Notes: a model not told the origin generated them from the sequence alone. 64,000 bases of DNA from Candidatus Leptofilum proximum (GCA_016710325.1 JADJXK010000001.1:1922001-1986000); one strand, 5' to 3'; counted from the stretch's first letter, positions 8,520-17,266 are shown. Translations and numbers: made by a program.

Positions 8520-8630
8520 GGAACACAGAGCCGCACAGAGAAGCGCAGAGGCACACAGAGAAAAAGCCAAATCTCTGTGAAACTCCAAGCAACCGGCAGG
8601 TTGCACTACTCTGCGTACCTCTGTGTTCCG
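8519..8630. repeat. Spacer hairpin element, ACAGAG word family
   Basis: AACACAGAGCCGCACAGAG with more copies on the left, ATCTCTGTGAAACTCC and ACCTCTGTGTTCCGC on the right. It lies just after the M20 peptidase stop and probably ends that transcript. Confidence 0.7.
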
Positions 8631-8646
8631 CTTTTCAAATTTCCCC

Positions 8647-8677
8647 TTGACATTGACGTTACGTCATGCTTTATCAT
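8647..8677 (+). promoter_or_regulatory. MerR-type promoter: TTGACA, 19-bp spacer, TATCAT, palindrome between
   Basis: The -35 is TTGACA (8647-8652) and the -10 is TATCAT (8672-8677), separated by 19 bp instead of the normal 17. The spacer holds the perfect palindrome TGACGTTACGTCA (8654-8666). An over-long spacer carrying the operator is the hallmark of promoters activated by MerR-family proteins. It points at the MerR-TipAS gene, implying autoregulation. Confidence 0.75.
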
Positions 8678-8687
8678 GACCCAATTG

Positions 8688-8742
8688 AACCTCCCGCAGG
8701 TTTGACCAAGAACAAGGTCATAAATGAAACCTGCGGGAGGTT
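8688..8742 (+). promoter_or_regulatory. Leader hairpin upstream of the MerR-TipAS gene
   Basis: AACCTCCCGCAGGTTT (8688-8703) and AAACCTGCGGGAGGTT (8727-8742) are perfect 16-bp complements. The loop holds a second small hairpin, GACC...GGTC. It lies in the presumed 5' leader between the MerR-type promoter and the start codon, so it could shape translation or be another spacer element. Confidence 0.6.
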
Positions 8743-8768
8743 GTCGCCGGAGTTATGTGGAGATGCGC

Positions 8769-9512
8769 ATGTACACGATTAAACAACTCGCCGATATGGC
8801 CAACGTGAGCCGCCGTACGCTGCGGTATTACGACCAGATTGATCTTTTGAAGCCAACGGCCGTTGCCGACAACGGCTATCGCTACTACAACCAGGATACC
8901 ATCCTGCGCTTGCAGCAAATCCGCTTTTACCAGGAGCTGGACTTCAGCCTGGATGACATTCGCAAAATTCTAGACAGGTCCGATTTCAACGCGCTGCAAT
9001 CGCTGCACACGCAAAAAGAGGCGCTGCAGCAGCAGGCCAAACGGCTGGATCGGCTCATCGACACAATCGATAAAACAATTTTGCATTTAGAAGGAAAACT
9101 AGAAATGGACAACAAAGATTTATTTGCTGGCTTCGATGAAGCCAAACAGAAAGAATACGCTGCTGAAGCCGAACGCCGCTGGGATGCCAAAAAAGTACGC
9201 GAATCCAACGAGCGCTGGAACGGGCTGACGCGTGAGCAAAAAGCCGAAATCATGCAGGAAGGCAGCCAGGTTTACAGCGACATGGTTGCCCAGCTGGGGA
9301 GTGCGCCAGACAGTGAGGTTGTTCAGGCCATTGTCGCCCGCTGGCACCAGCACATCCGGCACTTCTACGAACCTACCCTGGACACCCTGCGCGGGCTGGG
9401 GCAAGGCTACGCCCACGACCCCGCCTTCCGCGCCACTTTCACCGCCATGCACCCCGACCTGCCGGACTTTCTGCACGAGGCAATCACCGTCTACTGCGAC
9501 AACAACGGCTAA
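8769..9512 (+). CDS. MerR-family regulator with TipAS effector-binding domain
   Basis: 247 aa. The N-terminal MerR winged helix-turn-helix (MYTIKQLADMANVSRRTLRYYDQIDLLKP) is followed by a dimerising coiled coil near residues 75-110. The all-helical TipAS domain (from about DNKDLFAGFDEAKQKEYAAEA, residue 112, to the end) binds thiopeptides and other hydrophobic drugs in characterised members. The start at 8769 is chosen because the HTH begins there and GGAG lies 6 bp upstream; longer forms run into the leader hairpin. A MerR-type promoter with a 19-bp spacer lies upstream. Downstream are two small membrane proteins, possible targets or only neighbours. Confidence 0.9.
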   Translation: MYTIKQLADMANVSRRTLRYYDQIDLLKPTAVADNGYRYYNQDTILRLQQIRFYQELDFSLDDIRKILDRSDFNALQSLHTQKEALQQQAKRLDRLIDTIDKTILHLEGKLEMDNKDLFAGFDEAKQKEYAAEAERRWDAKKVRESNERWNGLTREQKAEIMQEGSQVYSDMVAQLGSAPDSEVVQAIVARWHQHIRHFYEPTLDTLRGLGQGYAHDPAFRATFTAMHPDLPDFLHEAITVYCDNNG

Positions 9513-9549
9513 CCGCAGCCGATGTTGTCCCACTGGGGAAGGATATTTT

Positions 9550-9981
9550 ATGCCGCTTCTAACCCGTTGGTACATCAAATCGGCGCTGGCTTACCTGGTT
9601 GCGGCCCTGCTGCTGGGTTTTGTGCTGGCCTTGCCGATGAATGCCAGCCTGCCAGAGTTCATCCGCACGATGACACCCGCTTACTTTCACCTCTTTCTGG
9701 TGGGCTGGGTAACGCAGATGATTTTTGGCGTGATTTACTGGATGTTTCCCATAATCACGCGGGCCCGACCGCGCGGCAGCGAACGGCTGGGATGGGCCAG
9801 CTATGCCTGTTTGAACGTTGGCCTGCTGCTGCGCGTGATGGGCGAACCACTCAACTGGGCCTATCCCGACAGCCTCGCTGGCTGGATTTTGCCCGTTTCG
9901 GCCGTTTTGCAGTGGGCTGCGGCCGTTTTCTTCGTGATTCTCGCCTGGCCCCGGGTGAAGGATCGCTACCGGGGGGAGTAG
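9550..9981 (+). CDS. Small four-helix membrane protein, heme-copper oxidase subunit I-like
   Basis: 143 aa with about four hydrophobic helices (near residues 8-30, 42-66, 80-95 and 112-132). The stretch TPAYFHLFLVGWVTQMIFGV followed by YWMFPIITRARPRGSERLGW resembles a short piece of cytochrome oxidase subunit I / NorB-type proteins, with a conserved His in the second helix. It is far too short to be a complete oxidase. The next gene begins one base after its stop and encodes a protein of the same pattern. Whether it binds heme is not shown. It lies 37 bp downstream of the MerR-TipAS gene in the same direction. Confidence 0.7.
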   Translation: MPLLTRWYIKSALAYLVAALLLGFVLALPMNASLPEFIRTMTPAYFHLFLVGWVTQMIFGVIYWMFPIITRARPRGSERLGWASYACLNVGLLLRVMGEPLNWAYPDSLAGWILPVSAVLQWAAAVFFVILAWPRVKDRYRGE

Positions 9982-9982
9982 G

Positions 9983-10393
9983 ATGCCGCGCTTGAGCCAG
10001 TGGATCATCCGTACGGCCTTCGTTTACCTGCTGCTGGGTTTCACCTTTGGCGCGCTGCTGCTGTGGCACAAAGGCGTGCCGCTGCATCCGGCGCTGTGGG
10101 GCTGGCTGCCCGCCCACATCGAGTTTTTGCTCATCGGCTGGATTGTCCAGCTGACGATGGGTGTTGCCTTCTGGATTTTGCCGCGTTTCTGGGAAAGGGA
10201 GCGTCGCGGCAAAGAAGCGTTGGTGTGGGCCGCTTTTGCGCTGCTCAACCTGGGCATCTGGCTGGTGGTGGCGTATTCGGTCTTCCAGGCGGATCGTCTC
10301 TTTTTGCTGGCCGGGCGCGGCGCGGAGATTGGTGCGGCCGTTTTCTTCGCCCTGCACGCCTGGTCCCGCACCCTTTCTAGAGAAGGCGCCTAA
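9983..10393 (+). CDS. Second small four-helix membrane protein, paralogue of the previous one
   Basis: 136 aa, four hydrophobic helices, starting one base after the preceding stop codon. It aligns by eye with its neighbour: W-I-x-R/K at the start, HIEFLLIGWIVQLTMGVAFWILP against FHLFLVGWVTQMIFGVIYWMFP, then RG-x-E and LN-x-G. Again there is one conserved His in helix 2 and a resemblance to part of heme-copper oxidase subunit I. The pair looks like a tandem duplication that may assemble as a heterodimer in the membrane. An ACAGAG-family hairpin follows the gene. The function is unknown. Confidence 0.7.
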   Translation: MPRLSQWIIRTAFVYLLLGFTFGALLLWHKGVPLHPALWGWLPAHIEFLLIGWIVQLTMGVAFWILPRFWERERRGKEALVWAAFALLNLGIWLVVAYSVFQADRLFLLAGRGAEIGAAVFFALHAWSRTLSREGA

Positions 10394-10398
10394 TGAAG

Positions 10399-10458
10399 CC
10401 ACAGAGAACATAGAGGACAAAGAGAAAAACCTCTTAAACCTCTGTGCTCTCTGTGGCA
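10399..10458. repeat. Spacer hairpin element, ACAGAG word family
   Basis: GCCACAGAGAACATAGAGG on the left and CCTCTGTGCTCTCTGTGGC on the right form a near-perfect hairpin between two convergent genes, where it may act as a two-way terminator. Confidence 0.75.
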
Positions 10459-10470
10459 AATTTCAGATTG

Positions 10471-13400
10471 TTACGGCGAGCAGATGGTGATGCTCCAGCC
10501 GTTGAGGGTGCCCGCGTCGGCCGACGTATAGCTGTCGGTAACCGTGAGCTGCCAGGTGCCGCTGCTGCTTTCACCATCGAAGGCACTGAGGGCAGCGTTG
10601 GGGCTGAACGTGCCGTTGATCGTCGGCGTACCGCTGCACTGGTTCTCCACCGGCAGCGCCGCCTCATCACTCAGGGTCGCCAGGATGTTGTCGCCCGAGC
10701 AGCCATAGGTGCTGGTGGGCACACCAGGACGGTCGATAAGGGTAACGGCCGTTCCCGTACTCTGATGCGTCAGCACCATGCTCAAATCCCCCACCCAGAC
10801 GTGGTCCATATCAATGTCCACATCCAGGTCGTCGATGGTATCGGCTGCTCCAATCGTGAGCTGCGAGCTGATGGACGAGGTGCCATTGGGCAGAGCAATC
10901 GGAACGTCTGAACTGGTGTAGGTCACACAAGAGGGAGCCGCCCCTGCTGTGATTTCCACATCGTCAATGCCCGCTTCTACCAGGCTGCCGCCAGCGGCAT
11001 CGGCCGCTTCAATGAGCAGGTAGATCGTCTGCCCGGCAAAGGCGTTCAGGCTGACCGCAGCCGTGTCCCAGACTGCGTCGTCATCGTTGCCCGCGCCCAA
11101 CTCCTCAAACAGAACTTGGCTGCTGCTGCCAACGGCCGTTACCCGCAGGAAGTCGGCCGAAGTCGCATTGTTCAGATGGGCCAGGTAGTAGCTAAAAGTC
11201 AGCGTGAGGTCCAGGCCCGTCGGCAGGCTGATGTTAGGTGAGCGAATGGAGGTGACGCCGTTGTCGATGTCGAAGCTGCCTGCGCCGCTGCCTGCCGCGG
11301 CCCCGGTAACCAGGTCATTGCTGCCGCTGACGGTGGTGCCAAGCTGCTTGACGCCGCTGGAGCTGGTTTGCTCGGGATTGGCCCGTTCCCATTGGCCGGT
11401 GGTGGCTGTGTCGGTACCGTTAGGATTGACAATCCAGCCCTGGTTACTCTCGAAGTCGTCGAAGAAGAGGGTGCCGCCAGGCGGAGTGGTGGGGGTAGGT
11501 GTAGGTGGTGCAGGTGTGGGCGATGCTGTCGCAGTCGCTGTGGCCGTAGGCACGGGGGTGTTGGTGGCGGTGGGCAGTACCGGCGTATTTGTGGCCGTTG
11601 GCAGCGGTGTATTGGTGGAGGTTGGCAGCGGCGTGTTTGTTGCAGTGCTGGTTGGACCTGTCGTTGGTGTTGCTGTGGGTGGCAGCGGTGTGGGTGAGGC
11701 CGTGGCCGTGGCTGTCGCTGTCGGTGTATTTGTGGGCGTGGGTGGTATGGGCGTATTGGTTGGGGTGGGTGTTGGTCCACTGTCGGCGGCGGTGATGCGC
11801 ACATCGTCAACGGCCGCTTCAATCAGACTACCAGACCCCGCATCGGCCGCTTCGATGAGCAGGTAAACCGTCTGCCCGGCAAAGGCCGTAATGTCGCTGC
11901 TGAACTCGGCCCAGACGGCGTTGTCGTTGTCGCCGCTGCCCAGCTCTTCAAACAACAAGGTGGTCGAGCCGCTGACCAGGTTCACGCGCAAAAAGTCGGC
12001 ATTCGTGGCATTGTTTAAGTGGGCCAGGTAGTAGGAAAAGGAGAGGTCGATGTCGCTGCTGGCGGGAAGGTTGATGTTGGGCGAGCGGATGGAGGTGACG
12101 CCGTTGTCGATGTCAAAGCTGCCTGCGCCGCTGCCGGCCGATGCCCCGGTTACCAGGTCGTTGTTGCCGCTGACGGTGGTGCCCAGCTGCTTCACCCCGC
12201 TGGAGCTGGTTTCCTGCGGATTGGCCCGTTCCCACTGGCCGGTGGTGGCCGTGTCGGTGCCGCTGGGATTGGTGGTCCAGCCCAAATCGCTCTCAAAGTC
12301 ATCGAAGAAGATGGTGCTGGGCGGCGGCGGGGCATCGTCGTCGATGTAGAGGAAGACAGCGCTGACTGCGCCCCAATTGCCGCTGGCGTCCTGGCCGCGC
12401 ACGTACAAAATGTGCTGCCCTTCGCTCATGCCCGTGGTGTCAATGCTGGCACTGGCCCCTTCGACAGCGCTGTTATAGCTGCCGTCGCTGGCACTCATGG
12501 CAACGGCCGTTCCCCCAGCCCACGGCGACACATCCAGGTAATATTCCGCGGCGGCGATGTTTTGGGTGGGTTCCGTACCGTTGCTGTTGTTGAAACGGCC
12601 GTCATCAATACTGGCGCTCAAATTGACGGTGGTGCCTGAAGGCACACCGGGGGCAGTCGAGCCAAAATCAAGGGCCACGTTGATCGCATCTGGTCCGGCG
12701 GGGGTGATGTACGGTGCGCGCACCACTTTGAGGGCATACAGCAGCGAAGCCATGTTGTCGGGCAGGAGCGTGTTTTCAAAGTAGCTGCACGACTCAAAAA
12801 ATTCGGTGCCTAGCTCGTAGGTGAAAGCCGCCAGCCCCATCTCGCCGTAGGCAAAGGAGGTGGTGGTGCCGTCGGTGGGGTAGAGGCCGATCGACTGCTG
12901 CGGCGTGTGGCCGTTGAAGTAAGCCAGCTTGCGCCCCAGCGTTTGTAACTGCGTGCCGTTGGGGGCCGGGGTGCTGGTATGACCCCAGGGCCAGAGCAGC
13001 AGTCGTCCGGAGCTGTGGATGTCCAGGTAAATGCCTTCGGTGTTCAGCGGGGCCATCGAACTGTCGCCGGGGCCGCGATTATCTGTAAAGTTGGCCTGGA
13101 TGTAGTTAACCACGGCCTGTGTTTCTGGCTCGGAGGCGGCGCTGGCGCCGCGGTAGGTTTCACTACACTGGCTGCCGCTGGAGCCGCCGCAGCAGCCCCA
13201 GTTGTAGGGGAAGTTGCGATTGAGGTCGGCGCCCCGGCTGTTGCTGGTGGGGCTGCAATAATTCTGGTTGGTGTTTTTACGCCAGAGGAGGCCCGTTTCG
13301 GCATATTTACGGCCGTCTGGATTGGCGTGCAGCATAAAGTGAACTTCATGGTAGTCGAGAATCCAGGTGGCGTCCGCGTTGGTGCCGTAGTTGGTCACCA

Positions 13401-14013
13401 GGAACTCGGCCAGGCGGGTGGTGAGTTCCGCGGTGGTGTATTCGCGAGCATGGATGGCGCTGGTGATGAAGATGATCGGTTTGGGGCCGGGAACGGCCGT
13501 ATTTGTCAACCGCAGCACCTGTAAGTCATAACCGCCTAAACCCTGCGTCTTTTCCCAGGAATTGCCCACGTCGCTCCAGGAAGCCAGGGTGGGGTAGTTG
13601 GAGGCCAGGGAAGCGGCCGTGGCAAACGTCTCTTCCACCGTGCGGTAGCAGGAAAATCCGGGTATGGCCTGGATGCCGGGAGCCGCCGGGGCCAGGTTGT
13701 TTTCTGGGGCGTACAGGGCCGTTAGCCCTTCATCCACTTCAAATTGCAGCCCGGCGGCTTCCAACTGGGCCAACTCCTCCGCGTTTACCGCCAGGAGCAG
13801 GTAGCCCTTGTCATAGTCAGATTCTAACGGTTCAAAGCTGATAGCAATTTGCCGGGCGGTGGCCCGGTCATTAAAGTAGACGCGTACAACCAGGCTGCCA
13901 TCTTCCAGTGGTCCAGCAAAAACCTGGTGGGTTTCCTGGCTGCGGTCAGGCATGGCAATGGCTGCCAGCAGGCCAACAAGGGTGATAAATAAAAGAAATC
14001 GCCATTTTTTCAT
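10471..14013 (-). CDS. Large secreted M14 zinc carboxypeptidase with duplicated beta modules and P domain
   Basis: 1180 aa. A signal peptide (MKKWRFLLFITLVGLLAAIA) is followed by a propeptide-like region and an M14 carboxypeptidase domain to about residue 430. Zinc ligands are the HAREYT His and Glu near 187-190 and the His of LDIHSSG near 332; the catalytic Glu is in TYELGTEFF near 398. Two almost identical modules of about 180 residues (starting FFDDFES, near 565 and 846) are separated by a Thr/Pro-rich linker, and a proprotein-convertase-like P domain ends the protein. The ATG at 14013 is preferred because AGGAGG stands just upstream and the signal peptide starts there. It probably digests proteins outside the cell. 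Confidence 0.9.
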   Translation of the reverse strand: MKKWRFLLFITLVGLLAAIAMPDRSQETHQVFAGPLEDGSLVVRVYFNDRATARQIAISFEPLESDYDKGYLLLAVNAEELAQLEAAGLQFEVDEGLTALYAPENNLAPAAPGIQAIPGFSCYRTVEETFATAASLASNYPTLASWSDVGNSWEKTQGLGGYDLQVLRLTNTAVPGPKPIIFITSAIHAREYTTAELTTRLAEFLVTNYGTNADATWILDYHEVHFMLHANPDGRKYAETGLLWRKNTNQNYCSPTSNSRGADLNRNFPYNWGCCGGSSGSQCSETYRGASAASEPETQAVVNYIQANFTDNRGPGDSSMAPLNTEGIYLDIHSSGRLLLWPWGHTSTPAPNGTQLQTLGRKLAYFNGHTPQQSIGLYPTDGTTTSFAYGEMGLAAFTYELGTEFFESCSYFENTLLPDNMASLLYALKVVRAPYITPAGPDAINVALDFGSTAPGVPSGTTVNLSASIDDGRFNNSNGTEPTQNIAAAEYYLDVSPWAGGTAVAMSASDGSYNSAVEGASASIDTTGMSEGQHILYVRGQDASGNWGAVSAVFLYIDDDAPPPPSTIFFDDFESDLGWTTNPSGTDTATTGQWERANPQETSSSGVKQLGTTVSGNNDLVTGASAGSGAGSFDIDNGVTSIRSPNINLPASSDIDLSFSYYLAHLNNATNADFLRVNLVSGSTTLLFEELGSGDNDNAVWAEFSSDITAFAGQTVYLLIEAADAGSGSLIEAAVDDVRITAADSGPTPTPTNTPIPPTPTNTPTATATATASPTPLPPTATPTTGPTSTATNTPLPTSTNTPLPTATNTPVLPTATNTPVPTATATATASPTPAPPTPTPTTPPGGTLFFDDFESNQGWIVNPNGTDTATTGQWERANPEQTSSSGVKQLGTTVSGSNDLVTGAAAGSGAGSFDIDNGVTSIRSPNISLPTGLDLTLTFSYYLAHLNNATSADFLRVTAVGSSSQVLFEELGAGNDDDAVWDTAAVSLNAFAGQTIYLLIEAADAAGGSLVEAGIDDVEITAGAAPSCVTYTSSDVPIALPNGTSSISSQLTIGAADTIDDLDVDIDMDHVWVGDLSMVLTHQSTGTAVTLIDRPGVPTSTYGCSGDNILATLSDEAALPVENQCSGTPTINGTFSPNAALSAFDGESSSGTWQLTVTDSYTSADAGTLNGWSITICSP

Positions 14014-14035
14014 GTCATCCTCCTGTGAAAGAGTT

Positions 14036-14110
14036 CGGGACACAGAGTTACACGGAGGAAACACAGAGATTCACAGAGAGAATAGAGAGAAAATCTGCGT
14101 AATCTGCGTA
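14036..14110. repeat. ACAGAG-word half-element upstream of the M14 gene
   Basis: ACACAGAGTTACACGGAGG and ACACAGAGATTCACAGAGAG are tandem words without a full complementary arm, followed by ATCTGCGTAATCTGCG repeats. It lies in the 5' region of the M14 carboxypeptidase gene and looks like a decayed or one-sided member of the family. Confidence 0.5.
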
Positions 14111-14132
14111 ATCTGCGGATTTTGTATCGGAA

Positions 14133-14645
14133 TTATTCTCCGGCGTACCACCAGTCTGAAGTTGTGATACGGCCGTCTTCACACACAAAAAATAAAAAGT
14201 CATGGGTGCCGCGCCATTCGTACACCAGGTATTGGACGTTGCTCGCCTGAGGTGGTGTTGCGTAGACAGGCAGGGTTTGAATCAATTCATGTAGGGGATC
14301 ACCTCCTTCAACGATGTGGTCGGGCTGCTGCAACAAATCGGTTAGCTGCACACAGCTAAAATCGCCGCTGCTCAACCGGGCGCCTAAAGCCAGCATGGCC
14401 GAGTGTTTGGGTCCTTCCCAGCGGTCAACGTCGTCATGCCAGCTGCCGCCGCTAAACTGCCCTGGAACCGTCCGCAAAGCGAGATATTCGTCGGCAAATT
14501 GCCTGAGTTCAGGATCAACCGGAGTGGTACTTTCGGGTTGGGAGATTGGCGTGGGGTTTGCAGTGGCGTGGTCTGGGGCAGCCGTGGCAGGCAAACAGGC
14601 AGGCAGTAAACAGACAAGGAGTATACCCAGCCATTTTGCGTTCAT
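14133..14645 (-). CDS. Putative lipoprotein, unknown function
   Basis: 170 aa. A signal peptide with lipobox LLPAC at about residues 13-17 marks it as a lipoprotein. A short Pro/Thr/Ser-rich spacer (TPISQPESTTPVDPE) is followed by a compact domain with the acidic-aromatic stretch SGGSWHDDVDRWEGPKHSAM and an FVCEDGRITTSDWWYAGE tail. I do not recognise the domain. It lies upstream of, and in line with, the M14 carboxypeptidase gene on the minus strand, about 120 bp away, with repeat words in between. Its location on the outer face of the membrane is inferred from the lipobox only. Confidence 0.65.
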   Translation of the reverse strand: MNAKWLGILLVCLLPACLPATAAPDHATANPTPISQPESTTPVDPELRQFADEYLALRTVPGQFSGGSWHDDVDRWEGPKHSAMLALGARLSSGDFSCVQLTDLLQQPDHIVEGGDPLHELIQTLPVYATPPQASNVQYLVYEWRGTHDFLFFVCEDGRITTSDWWYAGE

Positions 14646-14855
14646 AGCGCTCCTGGTGCCAATCTAAGAAGAAGTTGAGTTGATTGTGATGAAAATCTGC
14701 GAAGCTGCGAATCAAGGTAAAACTTACCAATGAGGAATACTGGCACATTCTAGCCTAACAGAGAGGATTGTCCAAGCAATCGTACGCTTCTTAAGCGTCA
14801 CCAATTGGCGATTGCAGAGAACTGTGGCATAAACGTTGCTCAGGAGCAAAACGAT

Positions 14856-16184
14856 ATGATTGAAAAACAAACCGACATTATCATCGTGGGGTCCGGGCCG
14901 GGTGGGGCGACCGTGGCGCGGGAGTTGGCACGATCCAATGCCGGGCTGGCGGTGACCCTGCTGGAGCGCGGCCGCGACTGGCGGCAGCATCCGCTGTATG
15001 GTACCTATCCCGGGGCGATGCTCTACGCCGACCGGGCCTCTTTTTTGTTTACCCAGGAAGGGCTGAACATCATACGGCCGCTGCTGCTGGGCGGCGCCAC
15101 GAGCATGTACTGTGGCTGTGCGGAACGGCCGTTGCCCTGGTGGCAAACGCGCTACGGCATCGATCTCAGCAAAGAGGCGGAAGAAACGCTGGCCGAACTG
15201 GGCATTGCGCCGCTGCCCGCCACGCTGCGCGGGGTGGCTTCCACCCGCATCGCCGCGGCCGCCGCCGATTTAGGTATGGATTGGCAGCCGCAGGACAAAT
15301 TTATGACGCCGCAACAGTCCCACAATGGCTTCGACTGCGGTGCCAAATGTATGTTGGGCTGCCGCTGTGGGGCCAAGTGGAATGCTGCCGCCTACGTTGA
15401 TGAGGCGGTGCAGCACGGGATTGATTTATGGACCGGGGCGAAAGTGGACGAGGTGGTGTGGGCCAACGGCCGTGTGCAAGGTGTCACCGGTGTGGTCGGT
15501 GGCCAGCCGTTCCGGCTGTGGGGCAGGGCGGTGGTGTTGGCCGCAGGCGGCATCGGCACGCCGCTCATTTTGCAGCGCAGCGGCCTCAGCCGGGCGGGCC
15601 AGGGCATGACGATGGACACTACCGTCATGGTCTACGGCCAGGCTCCTGTCAAAGGCATTGGCCAGGAACCGCCCATGACCTGGAGCTGCGCCGACGACGA
15701 GCTGGGCGTGCTCTACTCCACGCTCATTGACCCCTGGCTCAACTACCCGCTGGTAATGCTGCAAAAGGGACCTGCCTTCGCCCTCACCTGGCCGCGCTGG
15801 GGTCACACCTACGGCGTGATGATCAAGCTCAAGGACGAAATCAGCGGCGCGGTGGTGGCGCAAAAACAGGGCTTCACCATCAGCAAGGGGCTTACAGCGG
15901 ATGACCGGCAGCGGCTGGCCAAAGCCGAGGCAGTAGCCGGACGCATCCTGCGGCAGGTAGGCTGTGATCCAGACACGATTATCACCACCCCGCTGCGCGG
16001 CACGCACCCGTCTGGCACGGTGCGTCTGGGCGAGATGCTGGACCAAAACCTGCAAACGGAAATCGCCGGGCTGTACGTCTGTGACGCCGCCGTCTTCCCC
16101 GAGGCGCTGGCCCGCCCCACCGTGCTGACGATCATCGCCCTGGCCAAACGGCTGGCGCGGCATTTGCAGGAGATTGGAGATTAG
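14856..16184 (+). CDS. GMC-family FAD oxidoreductase
   Basis: 442 aa. The N-terminal FAD-binding motif TDIIIVGSGPGGATVARELA starts at residue 6. A Cys-rich CGAKCMLGCRCGAKWN segment near 165-180 is seen in many bacterial GMC enzymes, and the C-terminal GMC signature region includes GTHPSGTVRLGEM and the CDAAVFPEALARPTVLTI segment. It should oxidise an alcohol or sugar; the acceptor and substrate are unknown. The start at 14856 is chosen because GGAG lies about 9 bp upstream and the FAD motif follows at once. The last residues EIGD and the TAG stop fall inside a GGAGATT-word hairpin element. A PLP enzyme gene follows in the same direction. Confidence 0.85.
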   Translation: MIEKQTDIIIVGSGPGGATVARELARSNAGLAVTLLERGRDWRQHPLYGTYPGAMLYADRASFLFTQEGLNIIRPLLLGGATSMYCGCAERPLPWWQTRYGIDLSKEAEETLAELGIAPLPATLRGVASTRIAAAAADLGMDWQPQDKFMTPQQSHNGFDCGAKCMLGCRCGAKWNAAAYVDEAVQHGIDLWTGAKVDEVVWANGRVQGVTGVVGGQPFRLWGRAVVLAAGGIGTPLILQRSGLSRAGQGMTMDTTVMVYGQAPVKGIGQEPPMTWSCADDELGVLYSTLIDPWLNYPLVMLQKGPAFALTWPRWGHTYGVMIKLKDEISGAVVAQKQGFTISKGLTADDRQRLAKAEAVAGRILRQVGCDPDTIITTPLRGTHPSGTVRLGEMLDQNLQTEIAGLYVCDAAVFPEALARPTVLTIIALAKRLARHLQEIGD

Positions 16185-16224
16185 AGATTGGAGACTGGAG
16201 ACTGGTGCTTAATCTCCAATCTCT
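16171..16224. repeat. Spacer hairpin element, GGAGATT word family
   Basis: AGATTGGAGATTAGAGATTGG and related words on the left are complemented by AATCTCCAATCTCT on the right. The element overlaps the 3' end of the GMC oxidoreductase gene and supplies its TAG stop. The same family sits inside aroB at 46264-46328. Confidence 0.75.
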
Positions 16225-16234
16225 CAAAAAGATA

Positions 16235-17266
16235 ATGACTCCCGAAGAATTGTTGGCGGCGTTACGGCCGTTTCCCCGTCTCCACCTCAACTACACGCCC
16301 ACCCCGCTGCAGCCCATGCCGCGCCTTTCGGCCAGCCTGGGTGGGCCGCCGCTGTGGCTGAAGCGGGACGATGAGCTGGGGCCGGGCGGTGGTGGCAACA
16401 AGGGACGGCCGTTGGAATTTTTGCTGGGCGAGGCGGTGGCCCAGGGCAGTCGCAAAATCGTTACCTTTGGCCGCTTACAATCTAACCATGTCCGGATGAC
16501 GGCCGCCGCCTGTGCCCGGCTTGGGCTGCAAACCCATCTGTTTTTCTTCGAGAAACGGCCGTCCACCCTGCAAGGTAATTTGCTGCTGGACCAACTGTTT
16601 GGCGCGAAGCTGCACTTCATCCCCTTCGGCGGTGGCGGCGATGCCAGCATGACGCTGGAAACGACGAACCGGCTGGTGCGGCTGGTGAGCTGGCTGCTGG
16701 TGGGGCCGGGGGCTTACTTCATGCCGGTGGGGGGACATACGGCCGTGGGCTGCCTGGGTTATGTGGCGGCGGCGGTGGAAATCCAGGCGCAAATCGCCGC
16801 GCTGGAGCTTGATCCGGCCAGGGTGACGATTGTTTTGCCCGTGGGCACGGGGGTGACGCTGGCCGGGTTGTGGGCTGGCTTTCACCTGCTTGGTTCGCCG
16901 GTGCGGGTATTGGGGATTGATGTGGGCAAGCTGTGGCACACCTTTCCGGCCAGTATTGCCCGGCTGGCAACGGGGGTTTGCAGTTTATTGGGGCAGCCAC
17001 GTCACTTCACCGCCGGTGAGGTGCCTATCATCGAAAAAACGTACGTGGGAGAGGGATATTCCAGGCTGCGGGCTGAAGCCGTGGCGGCGATCAAGCTGAT
17101 GGCGCAGGTAGAAGGCGTGGTGCTGGACCCGGTTTATTCGGGGAAGGCATTTGCCGGGCTGCTGGATTTGCTGGGGAACGGCCGTTTTGCCCCCGATGCC
17201 CAGATTGTTTTTCTGCACACAGGGGGCCTGCCGGGGCTGTGGCCGTATGCCGATCGGATGGTTTAA
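16235..17266 (+). CDS. PLP-dependent ACC deaminase / D-cysteine desulfhydrase-family enzyme
   Basis: 343 aa, a fold-type II PLP enzyme of the ACC deaminase/D-cysteine desulfhydrase group. The substrate loop TPTPLQPMPRLSASLGGPPLW is followed by LKRDDELGPGGGGNKGRPLEF, in which the Lys of NKGR is the expected PLP Schiff-base residue, then FGRLQSNHVRMTAAACARLG. Members deaminate small amino acids such as D-cysteine or 1-aminocyclopropane-1-carboxylate; which one is used here cannot be told. The ATG at 16235 is preferred over a GTG at 16205 that lies inside the repeat element. It ends 7 bp from the convergent lipoprotein gene. Confidence 0.85.
   Translation: MTPEELLAALRPFPRLHLNYTPTPLQPMPRLSASLGGPPLWLKRDDELGPGGGGNKGRPLEFLLGEAVAQGSRKIVTFGRLQSNHVRMTAAACARLGLQTHLFFFEKRPSTLQGNLLLDQLFGAKLHFIPFGGGGDASMTLETTNRLVRLVSWLLVGPGAYFMPVGGHTAVGCLGYVAAAVEIQAQIAALELDPARVTIVLPVGTGVTLAGLWAGFHLLGSPVRVLGIDVGKLWHTFPASIARLATGVCSLLGQPRHFTAGEVPIIEKTYVGEGYSRLRAEAVAAIKLMAQVEGVVLDPVYSGKAFAGLLDLLGNGRFAPDAQIVFLHTGGLPGLWPYADRMV

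Noticed and set aside
7134..8630. Possible CRISPR array from the repeated ACAGAG words
   Set aside because: Repeat units are short, irregular and lack spacers of even length; the arrangement is a hairpin. No cas gene is near.
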